A stretch of 64,000 bases of DNA, from positions 186,001 through 250,000 of the forward strand of contig JAKJXP020000031.1 in NCBI GenBank assembly GCA_022225965.2. Direction: 5' to 3'. The notes under the pieces are model-generated. The model was not told where the DNA came from, ran no database searches, and saw only the letters and a program-made list of their open reading frames with translations. Both the position numbers and the translations under genes were made by a program. Origin of the DNA: Diatrype stigma. Its lineage: Eukaryota; Ascomycota; Sordariomycetes; Xylariales; Diatrypaceae. Below are positions 26,501 to 37,235 of this stretch, piece after piece (the stretch's first letter is position 1; every line of letters starts with the position of its first letter).

Positions 26501-27253
26501 CTACCTAGGTATATAGCCTCAACTATAATCCAGCTGTGTAGCTTGCTAGGCAAACTTTAAATAAGCTGCCGCCTGCACTCACACGTGCATCCATGCTGCC
26601 ATGATGCTTCCATTCGGGACCTTGACACACATGTGCCGCCACACATCAGATGATACATGATACTAGGTACTTACACTTATACTTACATACCTCACGTATA
26701 ACCACCTGCGCAGGTATAACCCGGCCGGCTGTCGGACAGCGAATGACGTTTTGAGCTTCGATCTTTGCGTAGCATCAATTGAATCCTGTATTGCCTAAAT
26801 TTATACCTACATCTTACATGACACCTACATGACTAGCCATTGAGCCATTGGCCTCTTGAATCAGCCCTCACTTACATACCTCAGGCAGCCAGGAGCTCCC
26901 AGGTTCTCTGCCCTCCTACCTGCCTAACACACCTACTCGGTGCCTGCCTACCTACAACACTAACATACCTCTGTTACGTGCCATCCATACCTCAGCCTAT
27001 ACCTCAGCATATACGCCAGACTCCAGTATCGAGCATCAAGCCTGCCGAGTCGATCCTCCCCATCGCTCTTCGTCAAGTCTCAGACAATACTGAGCGCTTA
27101 CGCACAACGCACAACGCACAACGCGCCGAGCGTATATACCTGCCGTGCCGCTTCCTAGGTACCTACTCTACGTGCCTACTACATGACTACGCGCATATGC
27201 GGTAAGCAGTAGCAGGGCAGCAGCAGTTAGTTGTGTTGGTCAAACCAGCTATC
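23514..27253. other. 3.7-kb gene-poor region
   Basis: I see no supported gene. The stretch nearest 27254 is rich in CCTACC/CATACC-type repeats with a TACCTAGGTA palindrome at 26502-26511. It is probably promoter and 5' leader of the gene starting at 27254. Confidence 0.5.
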
Positions 27254-29344
27254 ATGTTTCTACATTCGGGAGCCAGCCTCCATGGCCATGAATATTCCAA
27301 CCGATCACAATCATCATCATTATCATCCTCACCTCCTGCCAATGCCGCTGCGCAAAGGCGCAATCCCTTCCTGCGATCTGCTCTAGCTGCCTCTACATCA
27401 CCTAGGAACAGGAACCGCGCCTCAGTTGGTTCTGCTGTCTCATTCGCAGAGACCGCATCAGTCCGATCTCCGTCATCACCGGCAACGCCAGCGCCAGCGC
27501 CAGCGCCAGCGACACCGTCTACATCGACGAAGAGCAGAGCAAGGCCCGTGTCTGACTATATCCCCCGTGTTCCTGCCGGCACTGCTGCTGCTGCTGCGCC
27601 CTCGCCAGAACCCGTCGTTCGGTTCAAGGAGCCTGAACATGAGTGTTTCCGCGAGCCTGCCACTCCTTCTACGCCGTCAGAAGCCATGAGCGAGGATGAG
27701 GATTCGGCGGGCGACGTCTCAGATAGCGATGCGACTCGCACCGTATCCTCAGCTAGTCGAGGGCCCAGGCGGCGACGGGCTCCTAGGAAGTCCACTACCT
27801 TTCTCCTCGCCCAGCCAGCACCGAAACTGCGACACAAGCAGCGCTTAATGCACATCCGTCCTAAGCTATTTCTCCAAATGCAGCACCTATCCGCAGATGG
27901 GCGCCCAAGGCCCGTTGTCGATGTCTATCCCTCCTCTGCCTTCGCAAAAACCATCGTTGCGCCCTTGCTAAAGCGATTTCCTCTGATATCTCGAATCAAG
28001 TCCGAGTTGAGTGTCCAGGACATCATGTTGGTCCGGGCAGAAGACTACTGTGGTGCTCAAGGCTCCAGGTCCGACAGCGAAGACGACGACGACAACGACA
28101 ATATCAAGTCGCGGGATCTAGTCGCTGTCCTGAGCCCCTTGAGAACCGAGGACAAGGCCGAGATTGTCTTGGCTGATGGTACTGTCTGGGTCGCTACACC
28201 GCGTAACAATGGCTCTTATGACTTCGTCTCTGTTAACGCGCGCGGGGAGACGATCACGGCAAGATGGGTCCGCAAACAGGTTGTCGCCAGCTCTAAATCC
28301 TCGCCGACATCACCAGCATCACCGATTCCATCATCATTACGGGTATTTTCCACTACGTCAGTAGATTACAAGTATACTTTTAGCATCATCGATCCAAACT
28401 GCCGCAGACACCCCATCATGGCTACCCTGACCAATTCTTCCCTTGATATATTGGATTCCTATGTTACTGTTTCTCAATCGTCGAACCGCTACCCGCCTAC
28501 GTCAGAGGATGCCCGGACCAAGAGGACGAGCCACCCGGTAGAGGAGTGGCAACAGAACTTCATTTCCGTATCGGCCATCTGGGTGGCCCTTCGCCATGGC
28601 TGGGCTCCGAACTGCCGGCCAACGGACCTCATCTCACCTACGGTCCTGAGTTCCGCCTCGTCGAAACGAGATTCCGGTTGCGGGGCCGCCAGCCACGAAC
28701 CTGTGTCGCCAAAACCGTCGATATCGGAAGGCCGAGCTCGGCGCCAGCTTCTGTCCATGGCGCGGCCCCACCAGGAGCCCCCGGCTCCGGGCGTCCTACC
28801 TAGGAGGGCGACGTCCACCGGGGCCGCTTTCATGGAGAAGCGCCGCGCCATCACCAGGGCCAACAGCGACTACACGTCCACCAGCACTGCCACTAGCAGC
28901 AACGGGCGCGACTCCGAAGGTGCTTGCAAGACCGGCGCTAGGCGCGCATTCAGCGGCGGGGACTGGGAGTGCAAGTGGCGGGCTCAGCAGCAACGGGACA
29001 TGGGGGTCTCGCTCGCCGCAACGGTCAACGGCCGCAACCCGGCCGATCCTTCGGCGAGTAAGGGCTCGATACTTGCGCCCTCCCCTATACCCTCCTCCGC
29101 CCCGCCCGGCTACTACGTGCTGCCGACGAGCCCCGAATCGGCCTCGCTCGATGCGAAGTTCCAGAGTCTGGCAGCGGCGGATAGCATTGCAGCCAGGGGC
29201 GTCGCAGTGCTGGCGGATCCGGCCAAGGCCGAAGAGTCGGCGGAGGTTGAGCATGATGACGACAGGAGCCGTCATCACCACCACCACCACCATAAGTGGC
29301 GCCATATCTCTGGCTGGTTCCGGAAGTTAGGCCCGTCGCGGTAG
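27254..29344 (+). CDS. Hypothetical fungal protein with Ser-rich ends
   Basis: This is a single-exon ORF. The ATG at 27254 (MFLHSGASLHGHEY) gives 696 aa; an in-frame GTG 21 nt upstream is not a credible start in a fungus. The first 200 residues are Ser/Pro/Ala-rich with an AP-repeat. A more ordered core follows (RHKQRLMHIRPKLFLQMQHL, then VVDVYPSSAFAKTIVAPLLK and SELSVQDIMLVRAEDY), with an acidic DDDDND patch. The core then looks globular (VLADGTVWVATPRNNGSYDF). The C-terminus has a His run followed by an aromatic/basic tail (KWRHISGWFRKLG). I do not recognise the family or any catalytic motif. Codon use rises strongly in G/C at third positions in the last third, as expected for a coding frame. 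Confidence 0.8.
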   Translation: MFLHSGASLHGHEYSNRSQSSSLSSSPPANAAAQRRNPFLRSALAASTSPRNRNRASVGSAVSFAETASVRSPSSPATPAPAPAPATPSTSTKSRARPVSDYIPRVPAGTAAAAAPSPEPVVRFKEPEHECFREPATPSTPSEAMSEDEDSAGDVSDSDATRTVSSASRGPRRRRAPRKSTTFLLAQPAPKLRHKQRLMHIRPKLFLQMQHLSADGRPRPVVDVYPSSAFAKTIVAPLLKRFPLISRIKSELSVQDIMLVRAEDYCGAQGSRSDSEDDDDNDNIKSRDLVAVLSPLRTEDKAEIVLADGTVWVATPRNNGSYDFVSVNARGETITARWVRKQVVASSKSSPTSPASPIPSSLRVFSTTSVDYKYTFSIIDPNCRRHPIMATLTNSSLDILDSYVTVSQSSNRYPPTSEDARTKRTSHPVEEWQQNFISVSAIWVALRHGWAPNCRPTDLISPTVLSSASSKRDSGCGAASHEPVSPKPSISEGRARRQLLSMARPHQEPPAPGVLPRRATSTGAAFMEKRRAITRANSDYTSTSTATSSNGRDSEGACKTGARRAFSGGDWECKWRAQQQRDMGVSLAATVNGRNPADPSASKGSILAPSPIPSSAPPGYYVLPTSPESASLDAKFQSLAAADSIAARGVAVLADPAKAEESAEVEHDDDRSRHHHHHHHKWRHISGWFRKLGPSR

Positions 29345-30272
29345 AGCTGCGGCGTGGTATCGTCGTGCTACTCGGGCCACAGTATCAGCTGCAATGGTTA
29401 CCGACGAAGAGGAAGAGGGAGGCGGATGGTCCGGAACGTTTGTAGAGGCTGCGGGGGCGTATGATTCAAGAAAGAGGCATGAGGGTGGGAATAAGGAAAA
29501 GCGGAAACCTGGCCAGGCAACTCGGCGTTTCTTTGGGTTTAATTTGGTTTTTTGGATAAGGTTGCGGCGTTTGGGTATACGCGACAGGCATCGATGGTTT
29601 GCTTCAACCAAGACAGGCGTTTGTTTCCTTGGACTGGGTACGATACGGTACGGCCTGGCATGGCATGAAATGACAGCGATGGGGGGTCGGTATACTACCA
29701 GGAAAGGAAAATAGATGGCAGGAACACAAAACCCATAGTCTCAGGACATCAATAGAAGGCAGCGCCTACTTCAATGCACGGAACTGCCCAGAGGCGCAGC
29801 GAGCTCAGTCTCTACGCGGGCATATCACACTCACATTCACTTAGTCATATGATCCTACATGTACACGTACCTGAAAATGCATTCTCTTTTGTGTATAGTT
29901 ATATGGTATAACGTGATATGCCTGTGTTTATATGTATAAACGCCCCTTTAAACCAACAACCGAAATTCGATCACATCTTAATCAACATTCTCCAGGTTGC
30001 AGGTCGGCGCGTTTGAGAAGAACGGACAAGGGCTTATTTAATTGCAAATCCCGGCACTGAGAGTCTGAGAATCTGAGAGTTAAGGAGACTCAGGCAGACT
30101 CTATCGTTGCCTGACGGGGATAGCTAAGCTTACAATTGACAGGCACTCGTTAAGGGGGGGCCCTGCTTATAATGAGCGGTCGCGTGGGTATTATACAGTT
30201 TTGAAGGGATCGATTATTCGAAGTTAATCCATGATTAATCTACTGTGAATGAACTATTTGATCGGATTTACA
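29345..30272. other. Intergenic spacer, no gene seen
   Basis: This is the shared 3' region of the hypothetical gene at 27254-29344 and the broken C2H2-like gene at 30273-31151, which converge here. No ORF or RNA gene is supported. Confidence 0.55.
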
Positions 30273-31151
30273 TTAGTTCCCAGTCCGTCGGGAGCCCTCT
30301 TCGCCCTCGGACTCCTCGTCTTCCTCATCATCCTCCGCGGGCGTATCGCCATGCGAGAATGCCTGCGCCGTGTTTGATCCCGGGGGGCGCGGGCCGCGCT
30401 CTGCAAAGTCGGAAATGTCGTCCACCATTCCCGTGAACAAGTCACGTAAGTAACGCTGCACCTGGGCGCGATTCCCCCCTTCCAACTCCTCCGCCGTTAC
30501 CCTGTTCGCGTAGGCCTGGAGACAGCCGGACTCGCGGTACATGGCGATTAAGTATTGCACGGGGCTGCGCGCGCGCGTAGAGCGAGGCCGCTCGCTGCCC
30601 GGGAACAGTATGTCCCAGATTTCGTACCAGCGCTCGTCCTCGGAGCGCCGCTTCCGGAAGCTCCCCCGCTCGCAGATCGCCTCCTACTGCCGCTGCGTCG
30701 CGCCGGGCAGCGGGGAAAAGTGCCGGTCCTGGCAGTTCTGCTGGCTCCGGTGCGCGGTGCACTGGTCGCTGTCGGCGAAGGTGAGCCCGCATCTCGGGCA
30801 GTGGTGCGGCTGCCTGTGCTTGCGATTGATGTGCTGGCGCAAAGCCGGGAGTTGTTTGAATGTAGGGCACCGGGGCGGGTCGGACCTGAGGTGATATACT
30901 TGGTACGGGCAAGCAAAGGGCCGGTGGTTCCCGGGGTCGGAGGTTATAGCTGCCGGGGACTTCGGTGGTGGCCTCTTTCCGTCTTGGTCGTCTGGTGGAT
31001 CGCCCCCATTTTGTCTCCGTTTGTTCCGGCCCCCTATCGGACTAATTTGGCCGCCATTGCGCGATGATCCAGGCTGCGATGAACCGTCATAGCTAGAATA
31101 ATAATTGGGGTGGACGTATGTGTTATTGTTATCTGACCCGGCTTGCGCCAT
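30273..31151 (-). pseudogene. C2H2-like fungal protein gene interrupted by a single in-frame TAG
   Basis: Reading from the ATG at 31151 (MAQAGSDNNNTY), the frame encodes a Cys/His module (FACPYQVYHL...CPTFKQLPALRQHINRKH, then HHCPRCGLTFADSDQCTAHR) and meets TAG at 30684-30686. The same frame stays open for a further 136 codons and continues recognisably (DERWYEIWDILFPGSERP, then ESGCLQAYANRV, an acidic tail, stop TAA at 30273-30275). The whole order matches the intact relative at 37236-38593, which has FACPFYVRHP, YCVRCQAVFTTTEECINHIR and WTIVFPKDELP. One substitution therefore separates this gene from an open frame. CAG to TAG is a CpA-to-TpA change of the RIP type, but that origin is inferred. 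If not a pseudogene, a truncated 155-aa product or a short unseen intron are the alternatives. The start could also lie farther upstream. Confidence 0.65.
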
Positions 31152-32800
31152 GACTGGCCCCTCTTGGTCCTTAGGAGTCTGATTGTGCGGTCCGAGTATA
31201 AGTGGGTTGATGTTCCATAGGTTTGAGATTGTAGGAACTCCTGGAACTGCTTGTGGCTTGAATGCCGTCCACTCAAGAGCCCTAATTTGGCCTTTTGTGA
31301 TCGGGCAGTTGGAGATATACAGCAGTGACAGGCCTGTGGTAGGCTCTTGGGCCCGATTATCTTCAGCAGGTAAAGGAGGTTGGCGGAACTTCCGGAAGTG
31401 CCTAAGCACAGGAATAGCAAGGTTCTGTAACCCCAGTCAGGTCTGGCATGTTCAGCTCCAGCAGGTTTCTGGAGTCTGCAACAGTAGTAAGATACTGATC
31501 CACTTACAGGTGACTTCTTCCTATAAAGTCTCTTATAACCGCCGATAAGTGCCCCCCGCGAACTTATGTGCTGCCCGGTATCCTCCAGGTTGGATATAAG
31601 ATTGGAAGACCTGATTATCTATCCGTTACAACGCCGGTTTGATGGAACTTGGTATGGTTAACGAAGACAATAAATACGCGATAATCAAAATGTTGTATTA
31701 GCTAGGAGGACGTCCTCTGGACGGCTGTCCAGAAAGACGTACTAGTATGTATGTCTGCTAGCTAGGAAGACGGGAAGGTTCTGTCCCAGATCCTGTACGT
31801 TCTTTCCTTCCTGACAATAAACCCGCCAAAGTGCCAGTTATAAGCTGGAAGCAATTGCAGCCCAGTGGCAAGCAGGGACCGGAAGCTAGGACCATCACAA
31901 AACGTATGTACAAATCCAAAAGAGGAAGGTTAGGTTTAGGGGTATAGCAATCTCAATGTCGTAGTCTCGACGGCACTACTTAGCTGCAACATAGCCTTGA
32001 GCCTTCTACGGTGAACTCCATACGCGAGTGCGTATTGGATAGATCTGGTATTCGGTATGTTTTTGCGTCTCGTTCTAGTCCAAGTACTACGTGAAGCAGG
32101 AGGCAACCCATGCTGAGCTTTGCTGTATACCTCGTGAAATTTTCGAGTGAGGCCACGATGCCTGCTTTTCCTAGGGTGTAAAGTCATCAAGTATTGTCAC
32201 CCAATCGCCAGTCAAGTGCAATCGCATATATATACCATTGCGCAATTGTGTACACTCTGGCGTACTTTCGTAACCGATGTGTGACTCGTCCGTCGGCATA
32301 TCGTGTTTTTACACATGCACGAACTTGTTCTCGTGCATAGAGTTTCATCGGTGCCTTCTAGTAGGCTAAAAGTCCAGACTAATAAAATGAAGGCTGACAA
32401 CATCTGCAATTAGAGTTTCTCATAGAAGGCTGTCTCAATTTTGTGTGTACACGTGCGTAAAGGCAGCGTACGCGGTTGCTTAGAGTCAGCGTGCCACCAA
32501 TCAGACGCCAGCCAGGTCAGGCAAAAGTTAGAAACACATGGTGCTATCGTAGGAAAAGGCCAGATCAATAAAACCTTGCCACCTTCTTAGTTGCCTGGCC
32601 CGCCGGAAAGAAGGAAAAATCCAAGCAAAAACATACACAATATCAGGGACCTTGCAGCTACTAGATATCTACCAGCAAGTGTCACAGGAAGAACCCCTCC
32701 GGATGAAGGGAATGATAAAAGATAGATGCTAGAAGTGACTACTATCTGAGAACCAGGTTAGTTCTTTCATCTAATTGATTATTTGTTATCATTCATGAAG
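31152..32800. other. Intergenic DNA, no gene supported
   Basis: This stretch lies upstream of the broken C2H2-like gene and grades into the AT-rich block. Fragments such as the short near-palindrome AGGACGTCCT at about 31707 are present, but I cannot assign a mobile element. Confidence 0.45.
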
Positions 32801-33399
32801 TCTACTTATTAATAGCTTAATCTAGGGTTTAGGTATTAGTATCGACCTGAACGCAAAATTACGATAACATATATATTATAAAAGGTTTTACGGTAAAAAA
32901 CCGATTAAGCATAAAACAACTCCTTCTTTTACGCATCACCCTCTTTATAATTCGTACTTATTAAACTTATACGCATAATATTTACCGCTTTTTACGATGC
33001 ATTTATTTATCTTTAAACGCGTTTTTTATAAAACGAAACCTATCGTTTTATTTTTCATTTTTTAACGATTTTAATAATATAAATCTTATAATTAAATACC
33101 GAATAATTAAGGCAATTCGCGACGTAAAAAATGAAACATTCTTATAAAAGGCCTTTAAAAAACATAACGTTAATCGCATTTATTTTCGGCGCAAAATTAA
33201 AAATATAATAATTCGAAAGGTTTATAATAAAACCTTTTAAAAGCCTTTTAAATATTAAGAATTTTATTTAATTAAATAAGTTATCGTTTAAAGCAAATTA
33301 AAATATGCGCCGTTATATTTCCGTTTTTAAATTTTTATTTAATGCTTTTTAATTAATTTTAAAAATAAATAAAATCCTCGGAATTAAATAAATTAAACG

Positions 33400-35070
33400 C
33401 TACGTAATTCGCAATTCCGAAATCCGAATTATTAAAAGTATTACGATAAATTATTAATGCCTTAACGGTATAACGCCGGTATTTGCCGAAGCATTATATT
33501 ACTTATTAATCTAGTCGGAAATAAAAAAAATATTCGCCCGGAATCGATATAACGCCGACGAAATTAAAATAATAAAAGGCATAAAAAATAACTTTATATT
33601 AAATAAAGCCATTTATAAATTTATATTTTTAAAAGCTAGAAATAAACGTAATTGGAGTTTTATTATAATATATATTAATATCGACGAATAAACGTTTTTG
33701 TTATTAATTATTTTTAATAACAAAAGCTTTTAATAATAATAATGTAATTAAATCCCGGTCAGGTCGTCGTCGCGTCGACGCCGGCCGGGGCAGGTGGTTC
33801 ACTTACATCCGGAGCGATGCACCGGGCGCACGGGCCACCCCGCACCACCCTCCCCTCCCTTACAACCTACCTTCGCTTACTCAGCATACCGGCACCATAC
33901 TTAATAGTGCGCACGCCGTACGTTTGCGGCGTAAAGCCGGACCGGCTTCGCGTTATAACCTTTCTTTTGATTTAATAAATAGCTTTGGGCCTTTTTATAA
34001 CAAGGAACGAATAAAAACCGTTTTAAATATCTTTTATATGTAACCAAAAGAGCGACTTCGATGCGAATTAATAGGTTTTTCTTTTCGATTTCGGTTTAAG
34101 GTTTCTTATTATGCTAAAACTAGACGTATACCGGCATGGCCCTTTGGGCCGTCGACCGCGTAATATTATATATATATAATGTAATTAAATCCGTAATAGG
34201 TTTAAAAATTAATATTTCGTTATATTTTCGAATAATTCAATTAATTATAAAATAAACTTAAAATGATTTTAAAAAATGTTTATATTTTATATTAAATTTA
34301 TTCGGATTATCGAATGGCGCTTTTTTATTATAAATAAACATAATAGCTATATTAACGAAAACTTTATAATAACTTATTTATTTAATCGAATTTACGTTAT
34401 TTAATTTTTTACGTATAATTTATAAGCCTTTTAACCGTTTAATATAAAAGTTTTCGGCTTTTTTAAATGGCGTTTTCGGCATTACTTTCGTAAACGTTGC
34501 TTTAAGCGAATTTCGAAAGCTAATAATAAAACGGACTTTCTTTAAGCATTAAAAAGGGCTTAAAAAGATATAATAAAACGTACGAAATGTATTCTTTCGG
34601 GCTTTAAAATTTCGGAAATATAATCCGTTGGCTTAAAAAAGATAATAAGTAATAAATTCGTAAAGGCATTTCCGTAAATATAAATCCAACCAATATCGAT
34701 TAAGTTTAAGGCGAAACAAAATAAACCTATTTCTTAAATGCCCGACTTTTTCGAGAAAATACCCGGTTTGCTTATTAAAACGCCTAAATTCTCGAGGAAA
34801 ATAATAAACCTATAAAAAAACCTTATCTAAATTAACCCTATTTTCGGAAATACCATTATCCGGTTAATGTTTTTAAAAATAAACAAAGCCTTTAATATCT
34901 CGAATTACGATTATAGCTTAAAGGAATAATAAATTAAATAATTACTTGCCGCTTTTAAAAAAGCGAAATACTAAAAACGCAAAAAGATAATTCCCGCTTT
35001 TAACGAAATATTTATAAGGTTAAAAAATATCGAATAAACGAAAAATGAAATAATAAAGCCTACGCCAAAA
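33400..35070 (+). pseudogene. Decayed pogo/Fot1-like (DDE_1) transposase
   Basis: Despite many stops, short stretches in plus-strand frames follow the order of a Fot1/pogo DDE_1 transposase. RYNADEIKI near 33550 corresponds to the family's IYN-DE-G motif carrying the first catalytic Asp. NKRNWSFIIIYIN and LLIIFNNKSF at about 33640-33735 correspond to the SR-E-T--I--I-A-G--LPPLIIF region. After the interruption at 33756-34192 come EWRFFIINKHNS (the family's L--DGH-SH region), then KVFGFFKWRF and KTDFL near 34450-34540 (the family's V-VFGPLKR---- and K-DFL), SGFKISEI, and KTPKFSR with a basic cluster near 34980. The frame is destroyed by TAA/TAG changes typical of RIP. The ends of the element were not found. 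Confidence 0.7.
33756..34192. mobile_element. About 420-bp SINE-like or MITE-like insertion with 17-bp target duplication
   Basis: ATAATGTAATTAAATCC occurs at 33739-33755 and again at 34176-34192, flanking about 420 bp that interrupts the transposase remnant. The first 200 bp of the insert are strikingly GC-rich (GTCGACGCCGGCCGGGG at about 33774) in surroundings that are almost pure AT. The second half is AT-rich and ends in a TA-rich run. A long target duplication plus a simple AT tail fits a LINE-mobilised non-autonomous element. I saw no clear RNA polymerase III box A/box B and no open frame, so the class is uncertain. Confidence 0.6.
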
Positions 35071-36940
35071 TTTATACGTATTATTCGCTTAATGTAGGTA
35101 TAAATCGAAAAGACTAAAGAAAATAATAATAATAATAATAAAAAGCATTATATAATAAACGTTTTAACGAAAGTTTAATATATATAGCTTTATTTCTTAT
35201 AAAGTGATTAAATTTTAAACTTCGAAAAGTATATAATAATGGCTTCCTTTAAAGCACGGTTTGTAAAGAAAGTAATGCGTAAAAAAGAAAGTTATTTTAT
35301 AAAAAGAATTTACTATTACTATTACTGGCATTATAGTTAATAATAAACGAATATTAAATATAAAAAGTAATAATTAAAGTATATATTATTAAAGTTTTAA
35401 AACGTATTATAATACGTTTTTGCGAGTTATTTATTTAAAAACTAAATTAAAAAATAAACCTTTAATTATTATATATTAAATATGTTATAATATATTTAAG
35501 TCGCCCTTTTATTCGATATATTTCTTTAAAGAAATTTAAAATAAGGCTTTTTTAAAGCTCTTTATAATTTATTTTATTTTATTTATTTTATTTAATAATA
35601 CAGGCTATAAGAAAAGAAAAAAGAAAAAAGAAAAAAAGAAAGGTCAAAATTGCAAACGCCGGAAGCCTAGGTAATATATAAGGCCGAAAGGTCGATAGGT
35701 ATATATAAGAAGATAAGACGATTCGAATAAAGAATAACTAAACTACGAATCCTTTAAAGTATATTAAAAGATTTATAAATATAAAGGTATTAATTTTATA
35801 AGCTATTAGTATATATAAGGAGTAAAGTAAAATAACGTAGCTATAACTGGAGTAAATATAAGGTTTATTTATTAATTATAAGATTATTATATAACATAAT
35901 CGAAAAGGATTTATTAATTTAATTTAACTTTTCGTTACGTTATTTCGTTACGTTATAACCGAGTTTTACCGCAAAAACTATGCATATTATTACATATATA
36001 AAAATGGCCTTTATTTTATAAAATTATATATATTTTATTACGTATTTAACGAATCGCATTATGTTTATTTAAACTTTTAAATATATCGAAAAAAGCAAAT
36101 ATAAAGTTTTTATATATTATATAAAGTATTAAATAAAAATATATAAGTCGTTTTCGTATTAAAAGATCTTTATAATATTAAGAACAATTTTAAGTTCGGA
36201 ATTAACGATTCGAATATTTAATGATTCGTTTTATATATTTAAATATATATTAATACAGAATTTTATTAAATTTAAAGGTTTAAACTTGAATTCGAAAATC
36301 TGCATTACGTAACGGACTTTTACGTCCGGAAATATATTTGCTGTTTTTGTTATAATGTTGAAATATTTATTAATTTCGTTATTTAAACCCGCGTTATATT
36401 TAAGGGCTTTTTTCGCGTAACGTCGGCGGTTTATTTTGTTTTATAGTTCTTATTTTTTAAGTTAAATTCGAAATGCCTTAATTCGGCGTTTAAAAACGTT
36501 AAGTCTTTTAGTTATAAAAACGGATTTAAAATTATTACTTATAATAGTTACGCGTATTCTTTTCGAAAGCTTAATTATTACGAAAGAATCGAATATATTT
36601 ATTTTTAATACGGTATTAAAAGCCGTAAATATCTTTAAAAAACGCGTTATGCGCTTTTTCGTATTAAAAGCACGATGTTTAAAAACGCGTTTTATATAAT
36701 AAATATAATTATAAGAATTTCATTAAAATTCATTATATCGAAAGTTTATAAATAAATAATAATTAGTTAATAAATCGAACTTAAAAAATACTTATAAAGA
36801 TTTTAAATTATAAATCGAAGTAAAAAATAGCGACGTAATTATAAAGCTAATCGAATTATTAATTATTATTATTATAAATAACAGGTTATAGTATAAAATC
36901 CTTTTAAACCCGTAGATTAATTTATCATTTGGTAATATGT

Positions 36941-37018
36941 GGTGATGTGTGGTGGTGATGTGTGGTGGTGATGTGTGGTGGTGATGTGTGGTGGTGATGT
37001 GTGGTGGTGATGTGTGAT
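36941..37018. repeat. 13-bp minisatellite, six units
   Basis: The unit GGTGATGTGTGGT is repeated head to tail at 36941, 36954, 36967, 36980, 36993 and 37006. The first five are identical and the sixth ends GAT. It sits at the right boundary of the AT-rich block and about 220 bp upstream of the C2H2-like gene start. Confidence 0.9.
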
Positions 37019-37235
37019 GGTGGTGGTGTTTTAGCGCGCTAAGAGTCATCGGACATGGGTTTTAACTTTTGCCTCCCACCAGGTACGTGTATATAAGTAG
37101 GCTGTTAGATGTTCCAGCATGTTGCAGTTTTCTCCTCGACAAGTTGGTATTCAATACGGCTTAGAGAATCAAAAATATAGCACTGTATACCTCCCAGCTA
37201 CGATCCGTCTAAGATCCACTCACATATTCATTCAT

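Larger units (their letters stand above)
32800..36935. mobile_element. RIP-degraded transposon block, very AT- and TpA-rich
   Basis: About 4.1 kb with extreme AT content, dense TTA/TAA/ATA words and stops in all frames, bounded by ordinary sequence on both sides. This is the pattern left by C-to-T mutation of duplicated DNA (RIP) in ascomycetes. The left half holds a decayed pogo/Fot1-type transposase with a later insertion, annotated separately. I could not identify the right half (about 35100-36930); it includes an (AAT)n run near 35125-35145 and an A/G-rich run near 35612-35645. No intact gene is present. Confidence 0.85.

Noticed and set aside
36792..37049. 85-aa His/Thr-rich minus-strand ORF
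   Set aside because: It is a translation of the 13-bp minisatellite and adjacent AT-rich DNA.
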